DNA of 64,000 nt from Symbiodinium natans (lineage: Eukaryota; Sar; Dinophyceae; Suessiales; Symbiodiniaceae): the NCBI GenBank assembly GCA_905221605.1, contig CAJNDS010001891.1, positions 320,001 to 384,000 of the forward strand, written 5' to 3'. Position numbers and translations under genes: made by a program. Of the stretch, positions 41,530-52,231 are shown piece by piece. The notes below the pieces were generated by a model. The model had not been told where the DNA came from. It worked only from the letters and a program-made list of their open reading frames with translations, and did not search any database. Numbering within the stretch: position 1 is the stretch's first letter; each line of letters starts with the position of its first letter.

Positions 41530-43709
41530 TGGAGTTCCTTCAGGCGGCGACTTGCGCTGATCAATTGGAGGTTCTCTGGAGAAGGATGGACGACGATGCT
41601 GATGAAGAAGTGGATCCTTCGACAGCGGTGCTGGAAGTTCTTGGACCGGAGGATGCGGTACTTGATCAAGGGAACAATGAATCCCTTATCCCCATTGAAG
41701 ATGCTGGAGGTGAGACAATTGGTGACACTGGAAGGGATGGCAAAGCGCCAGAAGTTTCTCCGGAAGAGGAGACATCCAGTGGGTCATCAAGACTGGCGGA
41801 CACAAGGATTTTCTTGTGGTCAGTGTACTCCCGCGTGGCGTCTAATTTCTCTATGCAGGACCGCACTACTGGTAAGATCTTTGACAGCACAAAAGGGTAT
41901 CCTGGTGAAGGACCAAACAATGATGACAATCCTTCCTCTAAGAGGAACTTACCCTGGATCTCGGAAGACTACCTCGACGAAGTGGTGTCAAAAAAGATGG
42001 AAAGGTCTTCAGATATGGATGGGTTGGATGGGTTTGTTCCGGGAAGTGAGGGACCGTTGGAAAAGGTAGAGGTGGAGAATGTTACTGCCTCTAAAATTCT
42101 TATGGCTCTTTGGAAGAAGGGATATAGAGCTGGGTATAGGAGGTTGTGTCGTTTGAACGCATCTGGATGCAAGGTTGGAGCAATGAAACGTCCAATCAAA
42201 AGGGTGCAGAAGATTGGCACTGGAAAGGCCTTCAAGAAGATGTTCAATGTTTTTGGATCGTCTCAGCATGGCTCAGGAGCTGGCGGAAAACCAATCATGA
42301 AGGTGGTAGGACCAAGGCCAGGTTTTCCAGCTGTACTCCAAGCATCAAATACTGATAGCACTTTGGGTGAAGGGAGCAGTTCCCAGGTACATGGCAATGT
42401 TCATGTAGAGCAGAATCGCCCTATGGACCGGTACGAGGCAGAGCGCTTGGAGAAGAGGAAGAAAGGCTTCTGCTATTGGTTCAGCAAGGGGAAAGATCGC
42501 TGCAAATTTGGTGAAGACTGCAAATTCATCCATTCAGAAGATGATGTGGTGCTGCATTCGTATTGGTGCAAATACTATGTGGCGGGGAGACCCTGCTTCG
42601 CTGGAAAGGAGTGTGAGTTCTCGCATGATGCAACTGGTGTGAGGTGCATCCAGTTTGCTCGGTCTGGGGAGTGTCGTTATGGTGACAGGTGTGTCTTCGA
42701 GCATGGTGTTCCGCTGGATGAACAGAGGCCAAGGTCTCCAAGGACGCCCCCAAGGGATGGTCCAAGGAGAAGTTCTGGTGCAAATGGTGGAGAAAAGGAG
42801 ATCTCTCCTGAACAGTTCGATGATGGTGAGGAGGATTTTATGGTTTATGACGATGATACCAAAATGACGGAACTGTTGATGGAGGCGATTTCATTTCTGT
42901 CCAAGGGCCAGCCAGATTTGGCTCGAGCAGAGGCGGACCCATTGTTCAAACTCCTGAAGTTCACTGGAGATACTGACCAAATGGATCAAGAATGGGTTTC
43001 GTGGACCAATGGTATGTTGTCCGTGCTGGAACTTCACGAAGTAGTGAAGTCGTATGATGTTTCGCTCGCGGAGGTGGAAGAATGGGTCAATGACCTGAGG
43101 ATATGGTACGAGCGAGCCAATTTGGGAGAAGAGAAAGATTCCAAAAGAGGCAAAAAAAGGTCCCTAGAAAGGGAGTCCAGCAAGGATATTCCTGCAGAAA
43201 AAGAAGTGGTTGAAACTTCGGAGACGGAGGTTGCCGTTGAGGAGGAGATGAAAAAGGTAAAAAAGAAGAGGAAAGCTGCAGCTATCGAAGATCCTTACAC
43301 TCTCATGGTTCCAAAGCCGAAGAAGATGCCGGCGATCATTGAGAAGGGTGGATCATCATCCAATGTGGTGGTCTCTGCAGTGGAAAAAGCCTCGAAAATG
43401 CGCGCAAAGTCAAATGCCGGTGGAAAGACAAAGAAGAAGGAGAAAAGTCAAAGTCCCAAAAAGGACGAGGTGGTAATGGTGCAAGGTCCTGAGGAAAAGG
43501 ATCGTCCATCTGATGCGGATGCACCAGCGTCTACCACTGTGAATGCGGAGCTGGGTCAATCTTGCCAAGCGATTGAGGACGCAAAGAGAGAAGGATTGGT
43601 ATCCTCAATTCAAAGGTGCGTGCAGGATCCTGTTCTTACAGTTTCGGACCTGGAGTATATTCTGCTGCAACTTCACCTCAAAATTGCCAACAATCGGAAA
43701 AAGAAGTGA
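41529..43709 (+). CDS. LTR-element ORF3: three CCCH zinc fingers and basic C-terminus
   Basis: 726 residues from an ATG that overlaps the ORF2 stop as TGATG (41527-41531). Its frame is -1 to ORF2 and is open back to about 41424, so expression by frameshift or by termination-reinitiation is possible. Three CCCH fingers lie in a row at residues about 314-385: CYWFSKGKDRCKFGEDCKFI-H, CKYYVAGRPCFAGKECEFSH and CIQFARSGECRYGDRCVFEH, with spacing C-x8/9-C-x5-C-x3-H. The C-terminal third is highly charged with Lys-rich, nuclear-signal-like clusters (KKVKKKRKAA, GGKTKKKEKSQSPKK). Spacing and style match the ORF2 fingers, suggesting ancient duplication. No enzyme domain is recognised. Confidence 0.75.
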   Translation: MEFLQAATCADQLEVLWRRMDDDADEEVDPSTAVLEVLGPEDAVLDQGNNESLIPIEDAGGETIGDTGRDGKAPEVSPEEETSSGSSRLADTRIFLWSVYSRVASNFSMQDRTTGKIFDSTKGYPGEGPNNDDNPSSKRNLPWISEDYLDEVVSKKMERSSDMDGLDGFVPGSEGPLEKVEVENVTASKILMALWKKGYRAGYRRLCRLNASGCKVGAMKRPIKRVQKIGTGKAFKKMFNVFGSSQHGSGAGGKPIMKVVGPRPGFPAVLQASNTDSTLGEGSSSQVHGNVHVEQNRPMDRYEAERLEKRKKGFCYWFSKGKDRCKFGEDCKFIHSEDDVVLHSYWCKYYVAGRPCFAGKECEFSHDATGVRCIQFARSGECRYGDRCVFEHGVPLDEQRPRSPRTPPRDGPRRSSGANGGEKEISPEQFDDGEEDFMVYDDDTKMTELLMEAISFLSKGQPDLARAEADPLFKLLKFTGDTDQMDQEWVSWTNGMLSVLELHEVVKSYDVSLAEVEEWVNDLRIWYERANLGEEKDSKRGKKRSLERESSKDIPAEKEVVETSETEVAVEEEMKKVKKKRKAAAIEDPYTLMVPKPKKMPAIIEKGGSSSNVVVSAVEKASKMRAKSNAGGKTKKKEKSQSPKKDEVVMVQGPEEKDRPSDADAPASTTVNAELGQSCQAIEDAKREGLVSSIQRCVQDPVLTVSDLEYILLQLHLKIANNRKKK

Positions 43710-44052
43710 TTGGATGGTATGGATGAAGGGATGGTTTTTCTCTTTCTGGAGACAGGTGCGCTGGAACAGCCAATGTGCTGACAATGTGGTGGTTACTATT
43801 AAGGGTATGGAAATCCCTGATAGTAGAAGTTAGTAGTTTTTCGCGTAGCGAAGACCACGGTTTGTGGTGAAGAAGGCCGAAGAGTCTTCAATGATAAGAG
43901 GATCATGGTGGAAAAAGATTCTCTGTGGTTAGTGGGTTTAGCCAATGTGCTATAATTTCGTCCTGGATGACGTAAAACCATATTGTGCATTTCAAGCAGC
44001 TGGCTGCTGCCTTAATGGCAGTTTTTGGCCAAAAGATCTGCACCTCCAATGT
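43710..44052 (+). other. 3' untranslated part of the LTR element
   Basis: Non-coding stretch between the ORF3 stop and the hairpin/polypurine tract. It has no telomeric repeats. Nothing else recognised. Confidence 0.6.
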
Positions 44053-44080
44053 GTCCTAGGAAATCCTAGGACAGGGGGAG
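44053..44080 (+). other. Hairpin and polypurine tract before the 3' LTR
   Basis: GTCCTAGG-AAAT-CCTAGGAC forms a perfect 8-bp stem at 44053-44072. It overlaps the start of a purine-rich tract (GGACAGGGGGAG, 44069-44080, with one C) that ends exactly at the 3' LTR. This is the expected site of the plus-strand primer. The hairpin beside it is unusual. Confidence 0.7.
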
Positions 44081-44367
44081 TGCGGAGCTGCAACTGGTAT
44101 TGTAGAAAAGAGTTAGTGTTGGGGGTTGGAAGGGTCAATGAACCCGGAAATCTTGTATGGCTCAAGATGGCCAAGAGCCGTCAGCTTTTGTTGAAAAAGT
44201 ACGTACGTCTGGGGTTGGGTTTAACGGGTTGGAGTAGTCCCGTCCCTTCTCCCTTATCCTGTCCCCGTAGGGGTGGGTGTTCTTGTTTCTGGTTCGATCT
44301 GGGAAATCCATATAGGCGACTGTTGAGGGTTGGTTTCTTTTCCTGTTCCCTTTCGGTTGCCCCCGTA
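44081..44367 (+). repeat. 3' LTR
   Basis: 287 bp, identical to the 5' LTR except T at 44352 (C at 35781). Directly preceded by the purine tract and followed by TTTAGGG repeats. Confidence 0.93.
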
Positions 44368-44372
44368 TAGGG
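44368..44372 (+). repeat. Target-site duplication, right (TAGGG)
   Basis: TAGGG abuts the 3' LTR and continues into TTTAGGG, the same repeat as on the left side. Confidence 0.6.
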
Positions 44373-47300
44373 TTTAGGGTTTATAGGTCTTTGGGTTTAG
44401 GGTTCGGTTGAGGGTTTAAAGATGTAGGGACTAGACTCCTATGTGGGGTTGTCAATCTACATGTTTGCCCCTGTGTCGGTACCGTGAACCACAGGAAACT
44501 CTCCTTGCCAGAAGTAAGGACCACACGAAATCTATTTGAAAAGTTGGCAAGCCCTAAGCCTAAACCCTAAACCCTAAACCCCAAACCCCAAACCCTAAAC
44601 CCTAAACCCCAAACCCTAAGCCCTACCCAGTTGAGCTGCGCCTCGCGGGCGTCTCCAGTTGCAGCGGGGGCCGCAGTGCTGAGCTCAGGGGCTCGGGTCC
44701 CTGGAAAGCAGTGGGCGAGGTGGAGTTTAGGGTTTAGGGTTTAGGGTTTAGGGTTTAGGGTTTAGGGTTTAGGGTTTAGGGCTGCATAAAGCTTTCGGGG
44801 CCCCAGCCCAGAAACAAAACCCCGAACTGCCGGGCAGAAACCCTAAACCCTAACCCTGTGATTAGGCTTTGAGGATCTAGGGTTTAGGGTTTAGGTTCTA
44901 GGCTTTGGACCCTAAACCTGAAACCCCATGCGAGTTCCCGCCTGAGCGGAGGTCAGCGGCCTTGCGTCGAGCTTGGGGGGGGGGGGGAGGGGGGGTAGAG
45001 CTGGACTCCTTATTGGGGGTTCTTGAGTTCTCTAAATTAGGGGTTCAGGCATTAGGGATTTTTTTTCAGGATGCCGTACTGTATATAGGACCACAAAAGG
45101 GACCCTAATCTACAGAACTACCCATGAGTCAGGGTACAAGTACCCCAAATCGGGCTTAGTTATGTGTATAGTCAGTATACTTGTAACTCTACTTCTAACT
45201 CTCTATGAACCTCCAAGTGGGGTTTAGGGGTGGAGTCCGCGTTAGGGGTTTAAAGGACAAGGGATGTTATAGTTTTGGGGGCTAAGGGCTGTGGCGTATG
45301 ATAATTTCGGGTACCCTATTTATGAGGCCTCGCGAGGACTGTGCTGGCTGTCGAATATTCCTCAAGCAGAAACCCTGAAGCCTAAACCGCAAAAGCCTGA
45401 ATGAAGGAGTACCCAGAGACTCCAAGAACCTTTCATGAAAGGAATCTTCCTTGAAACATGTAAGGAACCCTCTTACATTTTAGGGAGTATTCCTAAACTA
45501 AGGGGTAGCCGAAACCCTAAACCCTAAATCCTGAACCCTAAACCCTAGCCCCTAAACCCTAAACCCTAGCCCCCAATTCCTAAGCCCTAAACCCTGAACC
45601 CTAACCCCTACACCGTAGGGGGTCTTGGGCCCTCTGGGAAACTCCGGCTGGCGCCGCAGCTGGCGCCTCCGTCCGTGAGGCTCCGCGCTGATGCCGCGGA
45701 GGCCTGCTGGGAGGTTTGTGGGTGGTACTTCAGTAGGGTTTAGGGTTTAGGGTTTAGGGTTTAGGGTTTAGGGTTTAGGGTTTAGGGCTTAGGGTTTAGG
45801 GTTTAGGGTTCAGGTTTAGGGTTTACGGTTTAGGGTAGATAGAAGTAGGGTTCGAGGTACCCGAAATAGGGGTATATGTATAGTTACCGGACTTATCGCC
45901 CTACTTATAACAACGCCACCACGCAAGAACCTCCAAGCGTTCTTCTCGTTCGCGAATAGGGTTTAGGGGGGTTTGGATTTTGGGTGCTAAGGTTTTAGGC
46001 TTCTGAGTTCGAAGTACCCTAGATAGGGTTATACGTATGCATCGTTACCATAGTTACAACCCGACTTATAACTGCCCATGAATCTCCAAATGTTATTTAG
46101 GAAGAGGGCTAAGGGTTTAGGGCTTCGGGTTCTAGGGTTTAGGGTTTTGGGCGTTAGGGTTTTGGCTTTTGCTGAGGTTGAAGGCTTCCAGGCTCGTTGC
46201 AGACGACAGCCCCCTTTATAGGGCTAGCTTGCCCTAAACCTTCAATCCCCCCACCCACAAAAGAGCCCATAAGAATGCACCACTTAAATCTTACAAAAGA
46301 AGGCTCCCTAACAGGAACCTCCCTACATTTTATTAAATGGGCATTGGGCCCTACAAAATCAACCCGCCATTTGCTCCCTGCACCCATCCAAAAAACCCCA
46401 AACCCTAAACCCTAAACCCTAAAACCCTAAACCCACTGGCCTGGCTCTGTCGGCGGCATCCAGCACAGCGCCTTGCAATCTGTGATTTGGGATCTCGGGT
46501 TTAGGGTCTAGGGTTTAGAGTTTAGGTTTACTTTCGAGGGTTGAGGGCTCAGTTTAGGCTTGCCGCGTAGTTCAGGGTTCAGGGTTTGATCTTGCGAGAT
46601 CATCGAGATCAAGACCCTGCTTCACTTTTCACGCATCGTTATGTTGACTCTATGACATGTTCATTCCGTTCAGTTGTGGGCTGTTGCCCCTGCCTACGCC
46701 CAACCACTCAAAGCTGACCCCAGGGAGCCAAAGGTCCCCATAAAGTTTATAGCATATTACTTCAGTAAACCCTAAACCCTAAACCCTAGACCCTAGACCC
46801 TAAACCCGAAGATCATGACAGGGTACTGCGCAACACTGCAGCCCGCCTGGGAACTAAGCGCTGTGGCGCCGAGGACGACACCGAAAACCGCACTGGTCCT
46901 GCACTGGTAGATACCCAGAGAGCCCACAATAGACCCCTAGTTCAGGAAGAGCGCTTAAATCATACTTGGGTAGTTACAGGGTCCCTTCATATGAGCCCTG
47001 AAAAGGTTCGTATATACCCCCTATAAACACTGTCAAACCCAAGGGCCCATGCATCCGAACCCTTTAAAGGGGGTAGGGGACCTTTTTGAGGGCGCATGCA
47101 ACTTCCCCTGAAGCCCTAAACCCTAAACCCTGTAGGAACCTTATTCCTAACCTAAGGGGTAGTCCTTAACTGAGGGGTTGATATGGGAGCCTGCGATTGC
47201 TGAGACGACCCTCTGAAGTCCCCAAGAGCCCAACTGCCCTTAAGTAAGGCGCGCGCGCCCAAAAAAAACCACCCCCAACAGACTCCGGAAGAAAAAACAC

Positions 47301-47560
47301 AAGGACCCAATGAAGAATAATGTGGCAGGCGCAGCGAGTTTGGCATGTCGCGAGCAAACCCTAGCACGCGCTGCAGGAAGAAAACCGGTCACGATTTCGT
47401 GACCAGTTTTTTGGGCCAACTACGTTTCAAAGTGCCATCTAAGGACTGTTCTTGTCGCAAAATTATGAGGTGGTCCTGTAGACTCCTAAACCCCAAACCT
47501 TAAGCCCCAACTCCAAACTCTAAAACCTAAACGTAACCCCCCAAGTCCAAAGCTTAAACC
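44373..47560. repeat. Telomere-like mosaic region
   Basis: No gene is supported. TTTAGGG arrays lie at 44725-44782 and 45734-45838; CCCTAAA and CCCCAAA tracts lie at 44561-44625, 45508-45615 and 46394-46430; poly-G lies at 44976-44998. Decayed family A pieces end ACCTCCAAG near 45217 and 45940. Family B pieces lie near 45410-45511 and 46916-46990. Confidence 0.75.
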
Positions 47561-47651
47561 CAAAACTTTGGCGCAGCGCTCAGGTCAGGGGAATGCAGGA
47601 AGCGTGGCAGGCGCAGCGACATCGTGTCTTTTGACCAACCCCAGCGGAACT

Positions 47652-47822
47652 GGCAACGTGGACATAATCATCGTGCGGGCATGGATGCTCTGGCCATTCC
47701 CACGCACTGGCAACATGGACGTACTCATCGTGCAGGCATGGATGCTCTGGCCATTCCCACACACTGGCAACATGGACGTAATCATCGTGCGGGCATGGAT
47801 GCTCTGGCCCTTCGCACGCACT
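47652..47822 (+). repeat. 57-bp minisatellite, three units
   Basis: Units at 47652-47708, 47709-47765 and 47766-47822 each begin GGCAAC and contain ATCATCGTGCGGGCATGGAT and CTCTGGCC. The unit length is a multiple of three, so it reads through as a repeated peptide (IIVRAWMLWPFPRTG) in an open frame of 98 codons (47568-47864). That could be a fossil or real short coding repeat, but no product is recognised. Confidence 0.9.
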
Positions 47823-49891
47823 GGTAGCAAGCAGGGTGGTTTTTTTTGGGCGCGCAAGCCTTAATTAAGGGGTTAAGGTTTAGGGTCCATACTAAGGGTT
47901 CCTATATGTTTTAAGGTATATCCCTTGATTTAAATTGGGGGGTTGTAGGGGCTCTCTGGGGTAGTCCGACCTAAACAAGAACCCAATACGGAAATGAACC
48001 TATCTCAGGGTCCTACCTAACTCAGAGAGCCCAATACCGCCATGTACCCGCTCATTGAGGAATGGGCTCGTTTTTAAGCTACATAAGGATCCCTTCTGTA
48101 ACTCGGGGGGGGTGTCCCCTTTAGTTGTGGCATATTGGGCTCTCGAAGACATCAGGAAGACCACGCCAGACTGCCAAACCCTAAACCCCTAAACGTCAAA
48201 CCCTAAACCCTCATCCCCAAGCTCTGAACACCAAACCCTGAACCCAGCTTGGGGTTTAGGGTGTGGAGTTTAGGGTTTGGAGTTTGCGGTTTTGGGTGCG
48301 GGGCCTTTTGGGCTTAGGGTTTAGGTTTGGGGTTTGGGGTCTGGCACCGAAAACCCCAAACCCCAAACCCCAAACCCTAACCCCACACCCAAAACCTCAC
48401 ACCCAAAACCCTAAACTCAAAACCCCAGACCCCAAACCCTAAACTCAAAACCCCAAACCCGAAACCCTAAACCCAACCCACACCTTAAATTCCGAACTCT
48501 AAAGCCCCAAACTCTAACCCTAAACCCCAAATCAGGCCAGCGTCCGTCTTCTGCCTCTCCGCTCAGGACGAATACCTTGGCTTCAACTGGAGCAGAGGGG
48601 CCATTAGCCCCTTCATTGAGGGGGTTAGGGTTGACGGTCCAGGGTTTAGGATTCAGGGTGTAAGGTTAAGGCTTATAGGGTTTAGGGCTTAGGAGCATAC
48701 CTTAAACTATATGGTCATCCCTAGTATGGCGTAAGGGAGGATATTCCTTAATGAACGGCGGGGGGGGGGGGGGTCTCGGGCTCTTTGGGTTGTTGAAGGG
48801 TCTGTAGTGTTCAGGCCTGATGGGGCGTGTCTATGGTTTAGTAGGGTTATTAAAGGGCTTTTTTTGAGGGTTTTTAAAGAAAGGTTTAAAGGCATCTTCC
48901 TTCTCCCTAAACCCCCAAGCCCCAAGCCCCAAACCCCAAACCCCAAACCCTAAACCCTAAACCCTAACCTCCGTGTCGGCCTCCATAAAAGACAAAGGGG
49001 CGAAGGTCGCTCCCTCGGCATGCCCATGGCCGCATCTCTTGGGAGGCACCCATCGGATCCCTAAGCCCCTAAACCCTAAACCCTAAACCCTGAACCCTAA
49101 ACCCTAAATCCTAAACCCTAAACCCTAAACCCTATATCCCAATGCCTCTCTCAAACTCCCCTGAAGCTGAGAGCCAGGGCGGCAGTTCGACGCGCAAAGA
49201 TCGGCTCGACGCGGAGATGCAGGTTTCGCCACCCTGAACCCCTTTACATCCTTTTGACCCAGAAGAAACCCTACAGTAACGTCTGTAGTAAGTACAGTAC
49301 CTACGACGCCACAAACCAAGACTGAAAAAAAAAAACAACAAACAGTATATACGTATGTATATAATTTTCTTTCCTTATCTACCTACCCATATATATATAT
49401 GTATATTTACCTATTTTCTTAGTATGTATACTTACCCATTTTCTTATTCCCACTACATGCGCAAGCCAAGGACGCTTAACGCTTGTTAATACGAGACCCA
49501 GGCGTGACCCAAGAATACAAAAGGCGCGCTTTCTGGGTTTAGGGTTTAGGGTTTAGGGTTTAGGGTTTAGGGTTTAGGGTTTAGGGTTTAGGGTTTAGGG
49601 TTTAGGGTTTAGGTCGAAAAAGGGCTTGTTAGGGAACCTAGACACCCCAAAAAAAGGGGGAATAAGGACCTTTTCTGGGTCCTGGACACCAAACCCTAAA
49701 CCCTAAACCATAAGCCCTAAGCCCTGAACCCTAAACCTTTTGGGTCCTGGTATAAGCGAAGTTCTCCCAATCCCCCAGCTGGCATCTTCGGCGAGAGACG
49801 GTATACCTGTTTTTCAAACCATCACCGCCCAATGCCCTGGCTTTGCAGGGGCAGCCCCGGGTTGAGGGTTTAGGGTTTTGGAGGGGTTAGG

Positions 49892-49965
49892 ATTTAGGGC
49901 TTAGGGCTTAGGGCTTAGGGCTTAGGGCTTAGGGCTTAGGGTTCAGGGTTTAGGGTTTAGGGTTG
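49892..49965 (+). repeat. GGGCTTA variant array
   Basis: About seven consecutive GGGCTTA units, then TTCAGGG and TTTAGGG. It is the second GGGCTTA array after 8503, here also adjoining canonical units. Confidence 0.85.
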
Positions 49966-50436
49966 AGGGGGTTTGGGGTTCAGAGTTTAGAGGGTTTAGG
50001 GTTTAGGGCTTGTGAGACTGGGTATCTGCCCAGAGAGCCCAAGACTCCTTCAACGAGGAACAGGTCGAAAACAAGCTTCAGGCATATTCACCTAATCCCT
50101 AAACCCAAGACCCCCTTAACTTGTACTGAATATTACGTATTTGCGGTGCACTGGGCTCTCTAAGTTCTTAAACCCAGACCCTTCGGCACGAAAACACGGG
50201 GCCTCTTCAATTTTGAAGAGGTATTTGGGGTCGTGTATTATGAAAACATAGAGGGGTTACAATGAGATGGTGACATGTGTTTAGGCTCCAAAACCCTCAA
50301 TCGAGAACTAGGGGGCCTTGAAATGGTGCATTTTCTGGGATGACTATCGAAAGGCTAGTGAGGGTATAAGCTCTGGAGCTTTCGAGGCTTCTATACTATA
50401 GAGCTCGGAAGCTTTATGACCCTAAAACCGAACAAT

Positions 50437-50572
50437 TTGTTTAAGAACCACATAAAATCAAAACACACACTTCCTTATCAGGGCAACAAAGGGATTACTA
50501 TTTGAACCTAAGCCCTAAGCCCTAAACCCTAAACCCTAAACCCTCAACCCTTCTTAGGCAAATAGTTGTAGA
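50437..50572. mobile_element. Family F palindromic element split by telomere-like repeats
   Basis: Left arm TTTGTTTAAGAACCAC, then CTTCCTTATCAGGGCAAC. The right end TTCTTAGGCAAATAGTTGTA follows a CCCTAAA tract (50510-50548) lying inside the element. Confidence 0.5.
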
Positions 50573-50734
50573 ACCTCAATCCAATCGGTCCAATGTCTCC
50601 GGATCCCGCAACGCCTGCCCCGCCAACGGTGCCTTGGCGCGCAAGCAAACCCCAGACCCTAATTACTTGGAGGCTCATGGGTAGTGAGTATTAGGGTTTA
50701 GGGTTAGGGCTACTACTTGGAGGTTCATGGGTAC

Positions 50735-50833
50735 CCACGGACTCCATTACCCCTAATTAAGGAATATTCCATAAATTATAAGAGGGTTCCTTAGATGGTT
50801 TACGGACTATTCCTTAATAAAAGGGCATTGGGC
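50735..50833. mobile_element. Family B palindromic element, copy
   Basis: GACTCCATTACCCCTAATTA then GGAATATTCC; right arm GGACTATTCCTTAATAAAAG then GGCATTGGGC. It directly abuts a family A end (ACTTGGAGGTTCATGGGTAC), so two families are nested or adjacent here. Confidence 0.6.
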
Positions 50834-50857
50834 AGTGATAAGTAGGGTTTTAAGTTG

Positions 50858-50967
50858 GGATGTGCCCCCTTATACTAACAGTTCTTAAGAGGGATTTTCG
50901 CAACCCCCCCACCCCCTGTAATCCCTTTTAACGACTGCGAGTATAAGGGGGGACATCGCAAGTTATG
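50858..50967. mobile_element. Family C palindromic element, copy
   Basis: Left arm AGTTGGGATGTGCCCCCTTA, then TACTAACAGTTCTTAA; right arm AACGACTGCGAGTATAAGGG, then GGGACATCGCAAGT. Same design as the copy at 18052. Confidence 0.6.
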
Positions 50968-51345
50968 CGATATAAGTATGGTAACTATACTTAACACCAT
51001 TTAGGCTACTTAACACTTTCCATCAACCTCCACGTAAACGCACACACACACATGGCGTCGACGCTTGGCTATATTATGTTTGATGCCTGAGGCCTACACC
51101 CAAATCACCCGTCACCCATCACCCTAAACCCTAAACCCCAAGCCCGAAATTGAACTGGGGTTGGGGGGGTGGCCCCTCCCCGTTCCTCAGAAAGCCCCGT
51201 GCTCCAGACTCCGTTTCTTAATGAAGTCAAGGCCGGAACTGCCCAGAACCCAGAACCCTTTGGGGAAACCCTGAGCCCGAAACCCTATCCCCTCTAAGCC
51301 CTCAACACCCAAACCACCTCGGGTTTCAAGTTGAGGTCGGTCGTT

Positions 51346-51499
51346 GCTTGGAGGTTCATGGTACTTACTAACCACATATAACTGGGCTTATAACCCTGCG
51401 TATAATTGGGATAACCCTATAAGGCCCGTTAGGGGTATTATAAGTATAGGGTTATAGGTACAGATATAATTGGTTAGTACGTACCATGAACCTTCAAGC
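51346..51499. mobile_element. Family A palindromic element, copy 4
   Basis: Left end GCTTGGAGGTTCATGGTACT; right end GTACCATGAACCTTCAAGC. The interior closely matches the copies at 7258 and 7641, 44 kb away. Confidence 0.75.
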
Positions 51500-52030
51500 A
51501 ACCCCCTAACCGTACAAATCCGCAACCCGCAACATCCTATGAATGCCAAACATCCCAATTCCATTCGACCCCACACCCCAAAACCCATGTAAGTAACATA
51601 AACAAGTGGAGCTCAAGCGTATGAAGAACATATACATTTCTTCACCCTACACCCCATTGAAAGCCTAAAAGGCTACACCCTCAACAACCCTAAACCCTAC
51701 ACTCTAAACCCTTTAAACCCTAAGCCTAAATCCTAAACCTTAAAGCCCAAACCCTGAACCCCAAACCCTGTATAAACCCTAAACCCCAAACCCCAAACCC
51801 CAAACCCCAAACCCCAAACCCCAAACCCCAAACCCTAAACCCTAAACCCTAAACCCTGAGCACCAGGCAAAGCTGGGCGCGGGAGGTGCGCTGGGCCGCA
51901 GGTCAGGCGAGGGCGGGCGGTCCTCGCACCACTTTGTGGTTAGGGTTTAGGGTTTAGGGTTTAGGGTTTAGGGTTTAGGGTTTAGGGTTTAGGGTTTAGG
52001 GTTTAGGGTTTAGGGTTTAGGGTTTAGGGT
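51500..52030. repeat. CCCTAAA / CCCCAAA arrays and TTTAGGG array
   Basis: CCCTAAA (51690-51780), CCCCAAA array (51783-51832) and CCCTAAA (51833-51857) form one C-strand tract. Following a unique piece, the G-strand array at 51937-52030 has opposite orientation. Confidence 0.9.
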
Positions 52031-52033
52031 TGA

Positions 52034-52231
52034 TTAACGGCTTAGTGTTAATGCTGATTCAGTCCTGGCACGGAAGGCTAGGAAGAATGCCATGAGGAAA
52101 TCCCACAGCTTGCAAGGCGAGCGATGGTGGCTGTAGTGAGTTGTAGCTTTCGAGTGTAGGTGCCTCACATACTCGAAGTCCAGCACAATAACCTCTGACT
52201 TCTTAAGGCCCCAGTACTTTCCTTGCAGGGA
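52034..52231 (-). pseudogene. Possible exon fossil
   Basis: A minus-strand frame of about 65 codons without its own ATG reads protein-like (for example LKKSEVIVLDFEYVRHLHSK and KLWDFLMAFFLAFRARTESA) and ends at TAA. It sits in a unique piece between a TTTAGGG array and a CCCTAAA tract. No family is recognised. It may be chance. Confidence 0.2.

Larger units (their letters stand above)
35510..44367 (+). mobile_element. LTR retroelement with CCCH-finger/WW/S1 proteins and no recognisable pol
   Basis: This is an 8,858-bp element with 287-bp direct LTRs (35510-35796 and 44081-44367) that differ at a single base (C35781 against T44352). It starts TG and ends TA. TAGGG lies immediately on both sides (35505-35509 and 44368-44372), consistent with a 5-bp target duplication in a TTTAGGG tract. 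A primer-site match follows the 5' LTR directly and a purine tract precedes the 3' LTR. The 8.3-kb interior is almost entirely open in three long frames, but I find no protease, reverse transcriptase, RNase H or integrase motifs. The few LTR differences imply recent insertion, presumably using enzymes supplied in trans. Interpretation: a non-autonomous LTR element with unusual cargo or a strongly divergent gag. Confidence 0.88.
47865..51345. repeat. Telomere-like mosaic region
   Basis: No gene is supported. Degenerate CCCAAACC-type arrays lie at 48340-48530 and CCCTAAA at 49070-49138. A TTTAGGG array is at 49536-49613 and a GGGCTTA variant array at 49892-49941. A TATA-rich microsatellite lies at 49345-49410. 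Copies of families A (50656), B (48018, 50735), C (50858), E (49617) and F (50437) lie between tracts. Confidence 0.75.
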
